Below, piece by piece: positions 37,155 through 46,996 of a stretch of DNA of 64,000 nucleotides. Location of the stretch: positions 349,536 through 413,535 of the forward strand of contig NZ_WOXT01000004.1 in NCBI RefSeq assembly GCF_009740395.1. Reading direction: 5' to 3'. Below the pieces are notes generated by a model. It saw only the letters and a list, made by a program, of their open reading frames with translations, was not told the origin of the DNA and did not search any database. The position numbers were made by a program, and so were the translations under genes. Position 1 is the stretch's first letter. The number at the start of each line of letters is the position of its first letter. Source of the stretch: Noviluteimonas gilva. GTDB lineage: Bacteria; Pseudomonadota; Gammaproteobacteria; Xanthomonadales; Xanthomonadaceae.

Positions 37155-38315
37155 ATGGCCCGTCCGCTCCGGATCGGCCTGGTCGCGGGGGAAACCTCGG
37201 GCGACCAACTCGGCGCAGGCTTGATCGAAGCGCTGCGTGCGCGCTTTCCCGATGCGCAATTCGCCGGCATCGGCGGCGACAACATGCGCGCCGCCGGTTT
37301 CGATGCGTGGCATGACGCGTCCGAACTCGCGGTCTTCGGCCTGACGGAAGTCATCGCGCATCTGCCCCGCTTGTTGCGCGTGCGTCGCGAGTTGCGCGAA
37401 CGCGTGCTGGCCTGGAAGCCCGACGTCTTCGTCGGCATCGACGCGCCCGACTTTAACCTAGGCGTCGAGAAGTGGCTGAAGCAACGCGGCATTCGCACGG
37501 TGCACGACGTCAGCCCGTCGCTGTGGGCCTGGCGCCAGTCGCGCGCGGCGAAGATCGGGCAAAGCGCCGATCGCGTGCTGTGCCTGTTCCCGATGGAGCC
37601 TGCGATCTACGCGCAGCATGGCGTCGACGCGCGCTACATCGGCCATCCGCTGGCCGATGCGTTGCCGTTGGAACCCGATCGCAACGAAGCACGCGAAGCC
37701 CTCGGGCTGCCGCAGGGCGCGCGCGTCCTCGCGGTGTTGCCCGGTTCCCGACTCGGCGAGATCCATCGGCTCGCTGCGACGTTCTTCGCCGCGGCTGCGA
37801 AGTTGTCCGCGGCGTTGCCCGATCTGCACATCGTCGTCCCCGCGGCCAACGCTGCATGCCGGCGCGCGATCGAAGCCGCGCTGCCCGCCGATCTTCCGAA
37901 CGTGACCGTGCTCGACGGCCAGGCCCAGCGCGCGATGATCGCCGCCGACGCCGTCCTGCTCGCCTCCGGCACCGCCGCGCTCGAAGCGATGCTGTGCAAG
38001 CGCCCGATGGTCGTCGCTTACCGACTTGCGCCGCTGACGCACGCCATCGTGCGCACCTTCGGCCTGCTCAAGGTGCAACACGTGTCGCTGCCCAACGTGC
38101 TGGCGGGCGAATCGCTCGTGCCCGAGCTGTTGCAGGACGATTGCACGCCCGACAAGCTCACCGCCGCCCTGCTCCCGCTGCTCTCCACGCCCGAACCCGG
38201 CCTCATCCTCCAGGCCCGTTTCCGCGACCTGCACCTCGCGCTGCGCCGCGACGCCTCCGCCCGCGCGGCCGACGCCATCGCCGAACTGCTGGACGCGCCC
38301 GCACCGCTTGCGTGA
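37155..38315 (+). CDS. lpxB: Lipid-A-disaccharide synthase
   Basis: A 386-residue GT19 glycosyltransferase joining UDP-diacylglucosamine and lipid X. Starts 3 bases after lpxA. Signatures: IGLVAGETSGDQLGAGL, FVGIDAPDFNLGVEKWLK, VHDVSPSLWAWRQSRAAKI, PVLPGSRLGEI-like motif and LASGTAALEAML. Membrane-peripheral. Ends directly before rnhB. Confidence 0.96.
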   Translation: MARPLRIGLVAGETSGDQLGAGLIEALRARFPDAQFAGIGGDNMRAAGFDAWHDASELAVFGLTEVIAHLPRLLRVRRELRERVLAWKPDVFVGIDAPDFNLGVEKWLKQRGIRTVHDVSPSLWAWRQSRAAKIGQSADRVLCLFPMEPAIYAQHGVDARYIGHPLADALPLEPDRNEAREALGLPQGARVLAVLPGSRLGEIHRLAATFFAAAAKLSAALPDLHIVVPAANAACRRAIEAALPADLPNVTVLDGQAQRAMIAADAVLLASGTAALEAMLCKRPMVVAYRLAPLTHAIVRTFGLLKVQHVSLPNVLAGESLVPELLQDDCTPDKLTAALLPLLSTPEPGLILQARFRDLHLALRRDASARAADAIAELLDAPAPLA

Positions 38316-38987
38316 ATGCGTCGGTCCACCGCACAGTCCGCGCCGATGTCGTTCGAACCCGCCACCGCCGACCCCGCCGCCCCACCCGCGCGATTCGCCG
38401 GCGTGGATGAAGCGGGCCGTGGCCCGCTCGCCGGACCGGTGGTCGTCGCCGCGGTGGTCTTCGCACCGGGCCGAACGCCCATCAACGGCCTGGCCGATTC
38501 GAAACAGTTGAACGCCGAGCGCCGCGAAGAACTCTACGTGCGCATCGTCGAGCGTGCGATCGCCTACAAGATCGTGCACGTCGAAGTGGAAGACATCGAC
38601 CGCCTCAACATCTACCACGCCACGATGCTCGGCATGCGCCTGGCGGTCGAAGGCGTGCTGCACGCGTGCGAGTACGCACGCATCGACGGCAACGCGATTC
38701 CGAAAGGCCTGTCGTGCCGCGCGGAAGCGCTGATCGGCGGCGATGCGAGCGACCGCGCGATCATGGCCGCCTCGATCCTGGCCAAGGTGACGCGCGACCG
38801 CCACATGGTCGCGCTGCATCGCCAATGGCCGCAGTACGGCTTCAACGAGCACAAGGGGTATTCGACGCCGCAACACCTCGCCGCCCTGCGCACGCACGGG
38901 CCGTGCCCGCAGCATCGGCGCAGCTTCACGCCCGTGCGCGATGCGTTGCAGGGGAACCTGTTGCCGCTGGAAGTCGTCGAGGACTGA
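38316..38987 (+). CDS. rnhB: Ribonuclease HII
   Basis: A 223-residue (or 213, if ATG 38346 is used) nuclease that cuts RNA in RNA-DNA hybrids and removes single ribonucleotides from DNA. The first ATG follows the lpxB stop immediately and no start has a clear ribosome site. Active-site motifs [24 protein letters not shown] and [19 protein letters not shown], with the four acidic residues. The C-terminal HRRSF segment is usual. Confidence 0.94.
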   Translation: MRRSTAQSAPMSFEPATADPAAPPARFAGVDEAGRGPLAGPVVVAAVVFAPGRTPINGLADSKQLNAERREELYVRIVERAIAYKIVHVEVEDIDRLNIYHATMLGMRLAVEGVLHACEYARIDGNAIPKGLSCRAEALIGGDASDRAIMAASILAKVTRDRHMVALHRQWPQYGFNEHKGYSTPQHLAALRTHGPCPQHRRSFTPVRDALQGNLLPLEVVED

Positions 38988-38994
38988 CCCGCCG

Positions 38995-39375
38995 TCAGTG
39001 CGACCGGGTCGTCTCGTTCTCTTCGCCGTGCTCGTCGGCGAGCTTCTCGGGCTGGACCATGAACCGATAGCCGCGGCCGTGGAGCGTCTGGATGTAGCGC
39101 GGGTTCGACGCGTCGTCGCCCAGCGCGCGTCGCAGCTGGGCCACGATGCGGTTGAGCACGCTCGGCGTAACGTGGCGATGGCCCCAGACGGTGTCGAGCA
39201 GGCGTTCGCGCTCGATCGCCTCGCCCGCGTGCGACAGCAGTTGCAGCAGGACGGCGTGCGCCTTTGGTTCCACGCCGATCATCCGGTCGCCGCGACGCAC
39301 GCCGATCGGGCGCGCGCGCACCTCGACGTCGTCGAATCGGTAGACCTGCCCGGGGTCGCGAGGAGAGTCCTGCAT
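38995..39375 (-). CDS. Orphan winged-helix (OmpR/CadC-type) DNA-binding protein
   Basis: A 126-residue protein consisting almost only of an OmpR-type winged-helix domain: YRFDDVEVRARPIGVRRGDR, PKAHAVLLQLLSHAGEAIERERLLDTVWGH, SVLNRIVAQLRRALGDD and a terminal LHGRGYRFM wing. ATG 39375 is preferred; a longer frame to 39576 adds low-quality sequence. It lacks a receiver, and unlike CadC-type regulators has no membrane helix or periplasmic sensor; the last 17 residues are charged (EHGEENETTRSH). How its activity is controlled is unknown. It is divergent from the DUF1232-like gene. Confidence 0.8.
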   Translation of the reverse strand: MQDSPRDPGQVYRFDDVEVRARPIGVRRGDRMIGVEPKAHAVLLQLLSHAGEAIERERLLDTVWGHRHVTPSVLNRIVAQLRRALGDDASNPRYIQTLHGRGYRFMVQPEKLADEHGEENETTRSH

Positions 39376-39605
39376 CGACTGGCCCAACGCGCAAACCCGC
39401 ACATCCCGGCTACCGCCGGTCGGGACGTTCGGCACCCCGACTTCCCGGCCGAGACATCCGATATGCAACGGAGCAGACTCAGCCTGCATCCAATTCGGAA
39501 CGGGGCCCGGGAACCAACCGAGCCAGGCACCCGTCCCAACCTTTCGGTCGCGCGCCGCGCCGGCCGGCGCACGCACCTTCTGACAGCCGGTCCGGGAGGT
39601 GCGTC

Positions 39606-40223
39606 ATGCGTCTATCCGCCCCCACCATCACCGACGAACCCCTGCCGATGTCCTTCGGCGCCGATTCCGGTAGCGGACCGGCCATCCGGCCCGAGGCGGT
39701 CGTCCAGTTCGATGCATTGCTCCACGAGCTCTACCCCGATGCCGTACGCGTCGATGCCGACCGCGTGCGCAACCTGTGCGTCTGGCTGGCGTCGATGCCG
39801 GCCCAGGCCGCCCAGGACGTGCTCGATCGCCGCCTGCGCCGCATCGACGAACTGCGCGCGATGCTCGACGACGACTGCTGGGACCCGCCCGACGCCCTGC
39901 GCGCGCGGCTGGCCAAGCTGATCGGGTACCTGGACCAGGATGAAGACCTGATCCCCGACCGCGAACCGCTGCTCGGCAAACTCGACGACGTGCTGCTGCT
40001 CGAACTGGCGTGGCCCGCCTTCGCCGCCGAGGCCGAGGACTATCGCGACTTCTGCGCCTATCGCTCGGAGACCGGCGCGGCCGGCACCGGCGACGAACAG
40101 CGCGCCGCGTGGATCCGCGACCGCCTGGCCGAGATCCAGTTGTGGCAGCACAACATGCGCGTGAACGCGAGCCACTACAGCCGTCGCGGCCATGCGGAGG
40201 CGCCGTTCCGCGTAGGCAGCTAA
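39606..40223 (+). CDS. DUF1232/YkvA-like protein
   Basis: A 205-residue soluble, acidic protein; ATG 39606 or 39648 (MSFGADSG). The central part GYLDQDEDLIPDREPLLGKLDDVLLLELAW resembles the DUF1232 (YkvA) core, in which DLIPD-x(5)-G-x-LDD is typical, but it lacks that family's hydrophobic helices. The rest is helical with many Asp, Glu and Arg. No function known. It lies between the divergent winged-helix gene and dnaE. Confidence 0.6.
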   Translation: MRLSAPTITDEPLPMSFGADSGSGPAIRPEAVVQFDALLHELYPDAVRVDADRVRNLCVWLASMPAQAAQDVLDRRLRRIDELRAMLDDDCWDPPDALRARLAKLIGYLDQDEDLIPDREPLLGKLDDVLLLELAWPAFAAEAEDYRDFCAYRSETGAAGTGDEQRAAWIRDRLAEIQLWQHNMRVNASHYSRRGHAEAPFRVGS

Positions 40224-40236
40224 TGCGCGATCTCCA

Positions 40237-40275
40237 CCCCCTTTCCAAGGGGGGTCAATCGCGCAAAGCGCGATT
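40237..40275. repeat. Double-hairpin intergenic element before dnaE
   Basis: CCCCCTTTCCAAGGGGGG followed by AATCGCGCAAAGCGCGATT, then GGGGGGAT. Two adjacent palindromes, resembling REP-type elements scattered in Xanthomonadaceae genomes. It may end transcription leaving the DUF1232-like gene; there is no U-run. Confidence 0.5.
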
Positions 40276-40379
40276 GGGGGGGATAAAGCAACGACGACGC
40301 GCACATCTCGTACGCGTCAAGTCCTTGTCGCTGCATCGCCTCCCCCCTAACCTGCCGAGACGCCTTCGAACGTCCCGGC

Positions 40380-43300
40380 ATGTCCGCATTCGCCCACCTG
40401 CATCTCCACAGCGAGTACTCGCTCGTCGATTCGACCATCCGCATCCCGGACCTGGTCGGTCGTTGCGTGGCGCAAGGGCAGCCGGCGGTCGCGATCACCG
40501 ACCAGAACAACCTGTTCGGGCTGGTGAAGTTCTACAAGGCGGCCGAAGGCGCGGGCATCAAGCCGATCGCCGGCGCCGACCTGTTGCTCGCCGACGGCGA
40601 CGAAGCGCCCACGCGCATGACGGTGTTGTGCCGTGATCGCGATGGTTACCTGAGTCTTTCGCGCCTGCTCACGCGCGCGTGGATGGAAGGCCATCGCAAC
40701 GATGGCGTCGTCGTGCGCCCGCAGTGGTTGCAGGACGCGAACAACGGTCTGTTCCTGCTCGCCGGCAAGCACAGCGAAGCCGGGCGCCTCGCGCTCGCAG
40801 GCAAGCACGACCTCGCCGAACAATGGCTCGCGCAGTGGCAGCAAGCCACGGGCGAACGCCTGCACCTGGAAATCACGCGCACGGCGCGCGAGCACGAAGA
40901 CGCGTTCAACGCCTTCGCATTGCATGCCTCCTCGCGCCGCGGCGTGCCGGTCATCGCGACCAACGACGCGCGCTTCCTCGACGAAAACGGCTTCGACGCG
41001 CACGAAGCGCGCGTGTGCATCGCCACCGGTCGCGTGCTCGACGATCCCAAGCGCCCGAAGGACTATAGCCCCGAGCAGTACGTGAAGTCCTCGGAACAGA
41101 TGTCGGAGCTGTTCGCCGACGTCCCCGATGCGCTCGACAACGCGATCGCGCTCGCCACGCGCTGCAATCTCGAATTGCGCCTGGGCACGTACTACCTGCC
41201 CGCCTTCCCGGTGCCCGACGACGAAACGCTGGACAGCTGGATGCGCGTGCAGGCGCGCGAAGGCTTGACCAAGCGTTTGGAAAAGGCCCCGATCGCCGCC
41301 GGCCACACGCGCGAGTCGTACTTCGAACGCCTCGAAATCGAACTCGGCGTCATCATCAAGATGGGCTTCCCCGGCTACTTCCTGATCGTGGCCGACTTCA
41401 TCAACTGGGCGAAGGACCACGGCATTCCCGTGGGCCCTGGCCGCGGTTCGGGTGCGGGTTCGCTGGTCGCGTGGGCGCTGGGCATCACCGACCTGGATCC
41501 GATTCCCTACGACCTGCTGTTCGAGCGCTTCCTCAACCCCGAACGCGTGTCGATGCCCGACTTCGACATCGACTTCTGCATGGACCGCCGCGACGAGGTG
41601 ATCGATTACGTCGCCGCGAAATACGGCCGCGACCGCGTCAGCCAGATCATCACCTACGGCACGATGGCCGCGAAGGCCGTGGTGCGCGACACCGGCCGCG
41701 TGCTCGGCCATCCCTACGGTTTCGTTGATGGCATCGCCAAGCTGATCCCGCTCACGCTGGGCGTGAGCCTGGACGACGCACTCGGCGAATCCGACGCCGC
41801 GCGCAAGAACCCCGAGCTCGCCTCCGCCGAGCTGATGCAGCGCAACGCGGCCGAAGACGACGTGCGCGATCTGCTCTCGCTCGCGCGCGACCTGGAAGAC
41901 CTGACGCGCAACGCCGGCAAGCACGCCGGCGGCGTGGTGATCGCGCCGAGCCCGCTGTCCGACTTCTGCCCGCTGTTCGCCGAACACGACGAGGGCGGCC
42001 GCGGCCGCAACCCCGTCACGCAGTTCGACAAGGACGACGTCGAAACCATCGGCCTGGTGAAGTTCGACTTCCTCGGCCTGCGCACGCTGACGATCATCGA
42101 TTGGGCGGTGAAGGCGATCAACCTGCGCCGCGCCATTGCCGGTGAAGCGCCGCTCGACATCACCGCGCTCGCGCTCGAAGACAAACCGACGTACGAATTG
42201 TTCGCGCGCGGCGACACCGTCGCGGTGTTCCAGTTCGAATCCCGCGGCATGCGCGAGTTGCTCAAGCGCGCCAAGCCCGACACCTTCGAAGACATCATCG
42301 CGCTCGCCGCGTTGTTCCGCCCCGGCCCGCTCGGCTCGGGGATGGACCGCGACTGGGTGGATCGCAAGCACGGCAACGCCGAAGTCAGCTATCCGCATCC
42401 GCTGCTGGAATCCGTGCTCGCGCCGACCTACGGCGTGATCGTGTACCAGGAACAGGTGATGCAGATCGCGCAGGTGCTGGCGGGCTATTCGCTCGGTGGC
42501 GCCGACCTGCTCCGCCGCGCCATGGGCAAGAAGAAGCCCGAGGAAATGGCGAAGGAGCGCGTCAAGTTCGAAACCGGCGCGGCGGCGAACAAGGTCGAGC
42601 CGCGCGTGGCGTCGTCGATCTTCGACCTGATGGAGAAGTTCGCCGAGTACGGCTTCAACAAGTCGCACTCGGCCGCGTATGCGCTCGTCGCGTACCAAAC
42701 TGCGTGGCTGAAGGTGCACTACCCCGCCGAATTCATGGCGGCGGTGTTGTCCTCGGACATGGACAACACGGACAAGGTCGTCGGCTTCCTCGACGAAGCG
42801 CGCACCTTGTCGCTGGAGGTGTTGCCGCCCGACGTCAATGCGTCGGTGTACATGTTCGAAGCGATCGATCCGAAGACGATCCGCTACGGGCTGGGCGCGG
42901 TGAAAGGCGTCGGCCGCGGCGTGTGCGAAGCGATCGCCGAAGAACGCGACCGCAACGGCGTCTTCATCGATCTGCTGGATTTCTGCAAGCGCGTCGAAGG
43001 TTCCAAGCTCAATCGCCGCGCACTCGAAGCGCTGGTCAACGCGGGCGCGCTCGATGCGCTCGGCCGCAATCGCGCTTCGCTGATGTTGCAGTTGCCGGAA
43101 GTATTGAAGGCGACCGACCAGCTCGCGCGGGAACGCGAAGCCGGCCAGGTGTCCCTGTTCGGCGCGATGCCCGAAGCACCCGCGCTGCATCTGTCGCTGC
43201 CCGAATCCGAGGAATGGTCGCTCCTGCAGAAACTGCAGGGCGAGCGCGAAACCCTCGGCCACTATCTCAGCGGCCATCCGCTCGATCCCTATCGCGAAGA

Positions 43301-43898
43301 ACTGCGCGGCCTCGTCGGCCACGATCTCAGCGACCTCGATCGCATGTGGAGCGAGCGGCCCGACGAAGAGCGCAAGGGCTGGCGCCCGGAGATGGCGGTC
43401 GTCATCGCCGGCCAGGTGATCGGCATGCGCAAGCGCGGCGACAGCCAGGCCTTCGTGCAACTCGAAGACGGGCGCGGCCGCATCGAATGCGCGTTCTTCG
43501 CCGAGGCGTACTACAACTTCGCGCAGTTGCTCACGCGCGACCGCATCCTCGTGATCGAAGGCGGCCTGCGCGAAGACGAATTCAGCGGCGGCTTCTCGCT
43601 GCGCGCCAAGCGCTGCTGGGATTTCACACAGGTGTGCAGCCAGTACGCGCAACGATTGTCGGTGAAGCTCGACTTGCGTCAGAAGGACGCGCTCGCGCAT
43701 TTCGAAAAAGCGCTGCATCCCTATCTGCCGGGCGCGACACCGATGTTGCTGGAAGCGATCACGTCCACCGCCGTCGGGCGCCTGAGCATCAACGGCGGCC
43801 AGGGCGTGCGCGCGGATGCCGGATTGCCGGGCGTGCTGCGCAGCATTCCCGGTGTTCGCACGGTGCGGCTTGCGTTGGCGAAGCCCTGGGCCTCGTAA
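40380..43898 (+). CDS. dnaE: DNA polymerase III alpha subunit
   Basis: A 1172-residue replicative polymerase subunit. The PHP domain opens with FAHLHLHSEYSLVDSTIRIP; the polymerase core has GPGRGSGAGSLVAWALGITDLDP and catalytic PDFDIDFCMDRRDEV (Asp394, Asp396); the helix-hairpin-helix and OB-fold (MAVVIAGQVIGMRKRGDSQAF) follow. Length matches the type I DnaE of gammaproteobacteria. In many relatives dnaE is followed by accA; here three other genes intervene. Confidence 0.97.
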   Translation: MSAFAHLHLHSEYSLVDSTIRIPDLVGRCVAQGQPAVAITDQNNLFGLVKFYKAAEGAGIKPIAGADLLLADGDEAPTRMTVLCRDRDGYLSLSRLLTRAWMEGHRNDGVVVRPQWLQDANNGLFLLAGKHSEAGRLALAGKHDLAEQWLAQWQQATGERLHLEITRTAREHEDAFNAFALHASSRRGVPVIATNDARFLDENGFDAHEARVCIATGRVLDDPKRPKDYSPEQYVKSSEQMSELFADVPDALDNAIALATRCNLELRLGTYYLPAFPVPDDETLDSWMRVQAREGLTKRLEKAPIAAGHTRESYFERLEIELGVIIKMGFPGYFLIVADFINWAKDHGIPVGPGRGSGAGSLVAWALGITDLDPIPYDLLFERFLNPERVSMPDFDIDFCMDRRDEVIDYVAAKYGRDRVSQIITYGTMAAKAVVRDTGRVLGHPYGFVDGIAKLIPLTLGVSLDDALGESDAARKNPELASAELMQRNAAEDDVRDLLSLARDLEDLTRNAGKHAGGVVIAPSPLSDFCPLFAEHDEGGRGRNPVTQFDKDDVETIGLVKFDFLGLRTLTIIDWAVKAINLRRAIAGEAPLDITALALEDKPTYELFARGDTVAVFQFESRGMRELLKRAKPDTFEDIIALAALFRPGPLGSGMDRDWVDRKHGNAEVSYPHPLLESVLAPTYGVIVYQEQVMQIAQVLAGYSLGGADLLRRAMGKKKPEEMAKERVKFETGAAANKVEPRVASSIFDLMEKFAEYGFNKSHSAAYALVAYQTAWLKVHYPAEFMAAVLSSDMDNTDKVVGFLDEARTLSLEVLPPDVNASVYMFEAIDPKTIRYGLGAVKGVGRGVCEAIAEERDRNGVFIDLLDFCKRVEGSKLNRRALEALVNAGALDALGRNRASLMLQLPEVLKATDQLAREREAGQVSLFGAMPEAPALHLSLPESEEWSLLQKLQGERETLGHYLSGHPLDPYREELRGLVGHDLSDLDRMWSERPDEERKGWRPEMAVVIAGQVIGMRKRGDSQAFVQLEDGRGRIECAFFAEAYYNFAQLLTRDRILVIEGGLREDEFSGGFSLRAKRCWDFTQVCSQYAQRLSVKLDLRQKDALAHFEKALHPYLPGATPMLLEAITSTAVGRLSINGGQGVRADAGLPGVLRSIPGVRTVRLALAKPWAS

Positions 43899-44038
43899 GG
43901 CAGTCGCGTCTCAAAGCGCGCGTTGTAAACGTCATTCGAACAATCGGAGAACGGTCTGCCCCACATGGCGGCCCGTTCCAATATCGCCCTGTGTGGACGA
44001 TCTAGATCATCGCGGCCTTCCTTCTGCAGGGGGCCGCC

Positions 44039-46984
44039 ATGACGCGCCGCACTCGCACGCCCAAGCTCCATCCGCTTTCCCGCGCCACCGCCGCCGTTCT
44101 CATCGGTCTGCTCATCGCCCCGGCGTTGCCGGCGAAGAACCCCTTCGCGTTCGATCACACCGGGCAGCAGGACGACACCGAGGTCCGCAGCGCGAGCGCC
44201 GATTCGGTGATCTCGCAGGGCGCCAACGCGGCGCTCGGTGAAGCCGTCTCCTTCGTCGGCGACAACAATCTTCCCTTCCTCGGCAGCCTGCAGGGTGGCA
44301 TCACCTACGACCACGCGAGCGGCCTGCTGCGCTACGACCTCTCAACGGTCGGCAAGTTGTACGGCAACGGCACGCGCCACCATTGGCTCGGCCAGATCGG
44401 CGCGCACAACGAAGGCGACCGCGACACCGTCAACGCGGGCCTGATCTACCGCTGGATCAGCGTCGACAAGGCGTGGTTGATCGGCACGAACCTGTTCTAC
44501 GACCGCGATTTCGATTCGGGCGCGCAGCGCGCGAGCGTCGGCGTGGAAGCGGCCACGCAGCAGTGGCGGATGTTCTCGAACGCCTATCAAGGCATCTCCA
44601 ACAAGTGGCGCGATGCGCCGGTCGATGGCGACCGGTGGGAAGAACGCGTGGCCAATGGTTACGACCTGGGCGCCGCCTGGTCGCCGGGCGTGCTGCCTTC
44701 GCTGGACTTCCAACTGAAAGCCTCGCAATGGCTCGGCGATGCCGTCGACGTGTTCGACAGCGGCAATCTGCATACCGACCCGCTGGTGTGGTCGGCGAAG
44801 ATCGGCTACACGCCGATTCCGCTGATTTCGCTGGCGTTCGAACACGAACGCACGGGCCACGAGATCAACCACCGCATCGACATGCAGTTCACCTATCGCT
44901 TCGGCCAATCGTTGGCCCAACAGCTGGAATCGTCGAACGTCGCACGGCGCAACGACATCGCGGCCCGCGCGCTCGCACCGGTCGAACGCCAGCACCGCAT
45001 CGTGATGGAAAAGCAGTTGAAGGCGCATCCGCTGGTCTTCGTCGGCGGGGCATTGGTCCGTATGACGCTTGCCGCCGATCAGACGTTGGCGCACGGGCTG
45101 ATCGTGACCGGCGGCGTCGGCACGCCCACGTTGTCGCTCGAAGGGCGTGATGCGAACCGCTTCCGCATCGTCAACAGTCACCTGGAGCTCGCGCCAGAAG
45201 TCTCGGCACAGAAGTCGCTGGCCGCGCCTGCGCAGCCGGTGACCGAAGAACTCCACGTCACCGTCGTCGCGCGCGACACGCGCGGTGGGCAAGCGCGCCA
45301 GGCCTTCGAGATCGTCCGCGAGTTGAAGCAAGCGCCGGTGGAAGGCCAGGCGTCGGTGGCCAGCGCGCTTGCGATGCAGGGCGCGTTGAATGTCGGCAGC
45401 GTCGTCACCGCGTCGTACACCTTCACCGATCCGGACAACGATGCCGAAGGCGCCACGCGCGTGCAGTGGTATCGCGCGAGCGATGCCGCCGGTACGCAGC
45501 GCACGATCATCGCCAACGCGACGACCTTGTCCTACACCATCGCTGCCGCGGATGTCGGCAACTATCTCGTCGTCGACGTCACGCCCGTCGCGGCCACGGG
45601 CACGCCAGCGGAAGGTGTGACCGTTTCCCTGGTCAGCGCGTCGGTCGTCACCGATGGCGTCGGCGAAACCGGCAAGGCGCCGACCATGCAGGCGCCGACG
45701 ATTACGGGCACGGTCGCCGTCGGACAAACGCTGACCGGCACGCCGCAGGGCTTCAACGACGAAGATGGCGACGGTGAAGGCACGCATCGTTACCAGTGGT
45801 ATCGCGCGACGGATTCTGCGGGCACGCAGCGGACGGCGATCGATGGGGCGACCGCGCTGCAGTACGTGATCACGTCGGCCGATGTAGGCATGTGGCTCGT
45901 GTTCGAAGTTGTTCCGGTCAGCCTCGTTGCCCCGCACGACGGTGTCGCCGTGAGCACGGTGACCGCGAATGCAGTGGCCGCTCAGCCCGTCGGCCAAGCG
46001 CCAACAATGCAGCCTCCCACCATCAATGGGAACGTCGCTATCGGCGAAACGCTGACTGGCGTACCAAACGGGTTCAACGACCCCGACGGCGACGGTGAAG
46101 GTACGCATCGTTACCGGTGGTATCGCGCGACTGATGCGGCCGGCACGCAGCGAACTGCCATCGATGGGGCGACCGCTTTGCAGTTCACGATCACGGAAGC
46201 CGATGTCGGCGTGTGGCTTGTGTTCGAAGTGATTCCGGTGAGCCTGGTTGAACCGTTCGAAGGCGCGGCCGTCAGCGCGGTGACGTCGAGCGCGGTTGCC
46301 GCTCCGCCCATCGGCCACGCGCCCACGATGCAGCCCCCGACAATCACTGGCACCGTTCTCATTGGCGAAACGCTGACGGGCATGCCGCAGGGCTTTCACG
46401 ATCCCGACGGCGACGGCGAAGGCGCACACCTTTTCCAGTGGTACCGCGCCACCGATGCGGCCGGCACGATGCGCACTCCAATCGCCAGCGCCACCGCGAG
46501 GTCGCACCTGATTCAAAACGACGACAGGGACTTCTTCCTGGTCCTTGGCATCACGCCTGTTAGCGCCACGGGGGCGCCGAGCAACGGCGCCGAAGTCTTC
46601 AAGGCAACCGATTCGCAAGTCAGTGGGGTATCGACCTATAGCAACGATACCGACGTCAACATTCTGGACAATGACATTATCTCGCCGCCGCCCGCAGAAA
46701 GCGGGGTCACCGTGTCAGGGCGCGTCGGAAATGCCCCTGCAAACGTGCCTGTTTACGTCAAGATCGTACATTCGTATCGGGGCGATCTCAGGGTGCGTCT
46801 GCGTTCGCCTGTTGGCACCGAATTCACTTTGCAGCCACAGACCTCAGACTCCACGCCGAACATCGACCAGACCTACACGGTCGACTTGAGCGCCGAGCCG
46901 ATGAACGGAACTTGGACGCTCTCGGTCGCCGATGGGGCCAGCGGCGATGTCGGTTACATCGACCGCTGGAGCATCTCCTTCTGA
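44039..46984 (+). CDS. Inverse autotransporter (intimin/invasin-like) with P/Homo B-like C-terminus
   Basis: A 981-residue surface protein. Signal peptide about 1-32; an inverse-autotransporter barrel about 60-305 (SLQGGITYDHASGLLRYDLS, WLIGTNLFYDRDFDSGAQRA, GISNKWRD). After a linker, one degenerate and three close copies of an Ig-like module, starting near residues 443, 547, 654 and 761; the last three repeat every 107 residues. Each has a DxDGDGEGxHxxQWYRATD core that may bind Ca2+. Residues about 886-981 (KIVHSYRGDLRVRLRSPVGT, ending IDRWSISF) look like the P/Homo B domain of proprotein convertases, unexpected here. In this family the barrel anchors and exports the C-terminal passenger. 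Probably an adhesin. Confidence 0.85.
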   Translation: MTRRTRTPKLHPLSRATAAVLIGLLIAPALPAKNPFAFDHTGQQDDTEVRSASADSVISQGANAALGEAVSFVGDNNLPFLGSLQGGITYDHASGLLRYDLSTVGKLYGNGTRHHWLGQIGAHNEGDRDTVNAGLIYRWISVDKAWLIGTNLFYDRDFDSGAQRASVGVEAATQQWRMFSNAYQGISNKWRDAPVDGDRWEERVANGYDLGAAWSPGVLPSLDFQLKASQWLGDAVDVFDSGNLHTDPLVWSAKIGYTPIPLISLAFEHERTGHEINHRIDMQFTYRFGQSLAQQLESSNVARRNDIAARALAPVERQHRIVMEKQLKAHPLVFVGGALVRMTLAADQTLAHGLIVTGGVGTPTLSLEGRDANRFRIVNSHLELAPEVSAQKSLAAPAQPVTEELHVTVVARDTRGGQARQAFEIVRELKQAPVEGQASVASALAMQGALNVGSVVTASYTFTDPDNDAEGATRVQWYRASDAAGTQRTIIANATTLSYTIAAADVGNYLVVDVTPVAATGTPAEGVTVSLVSASVVTDGVGETGKAPTMQAPTITGTVAVGQTLTGTPQGFNDEDGDGEGTHRYQWYRATDSAGTQRTAIDGATALQYVITSADVGMWLVFEVVPVSLVAPHDGVAVSTVTANAVAAQPVGQAPTMQPPTINGNVAIGETLTGVPNGFNDPDGDGEGTHRYRWYRATDAAGTQRTAIDGATALQFTITEADVGVWLVFEVIPVSLVEPFEGAAVSAVTSSAVAAPPIGHAPTMQPPTITGTVLIGETLTGMPQGFHDPDGDGEGAHLFQWYRATDAAGTMRTPIASATARSHLIQNDDRDFFLVLGITPVSATGAPSNGAEVFKATDSQVSGVSTYSNDTDVNILDNDIISPPPAESGVTVSGRVGNAPANVPVYVKIVHSYRGDLRVRLRSPVGTEFTLQPQTSDSTPNIDQTYTVDLSAEPMNGTWTLSVADGASGDVGYIDRWSISF
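45365..46639 (+). repeat. Internal Ig-like module repeats in the inverse autotransporter
   Basis: Exact 321-base periodicity between units beginning at 45677, 45998 and 46319 (GCGCCxACxATGCAG at each), preceded by a diverged unit from about 45365. High nucleotide identity between units suggests recent duplication and likely length variation between strains. Confidence 0.85.
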
Positions 46985-46996
46985 TGCGGTGCAATG

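Noticed and set aside
38346..38348. Second possible start of rnhB
   Set aside because: Not excluded, but no ribosome site favours it; the upstream ATG next to the lpxB stop fits coupled translation better.
40347..43718. A 1123-codon open frame antisense to dnaE, and similar long antisense frames opposite parC, lpxD, rseP and bamA
   Set aside because: Long antisense frames are expected opposite G+C-rich genes with strong third-position bias; they have low-complexity, Arg/Ala/Asp-rich or VDV/QRV-type translations and no family motifs.
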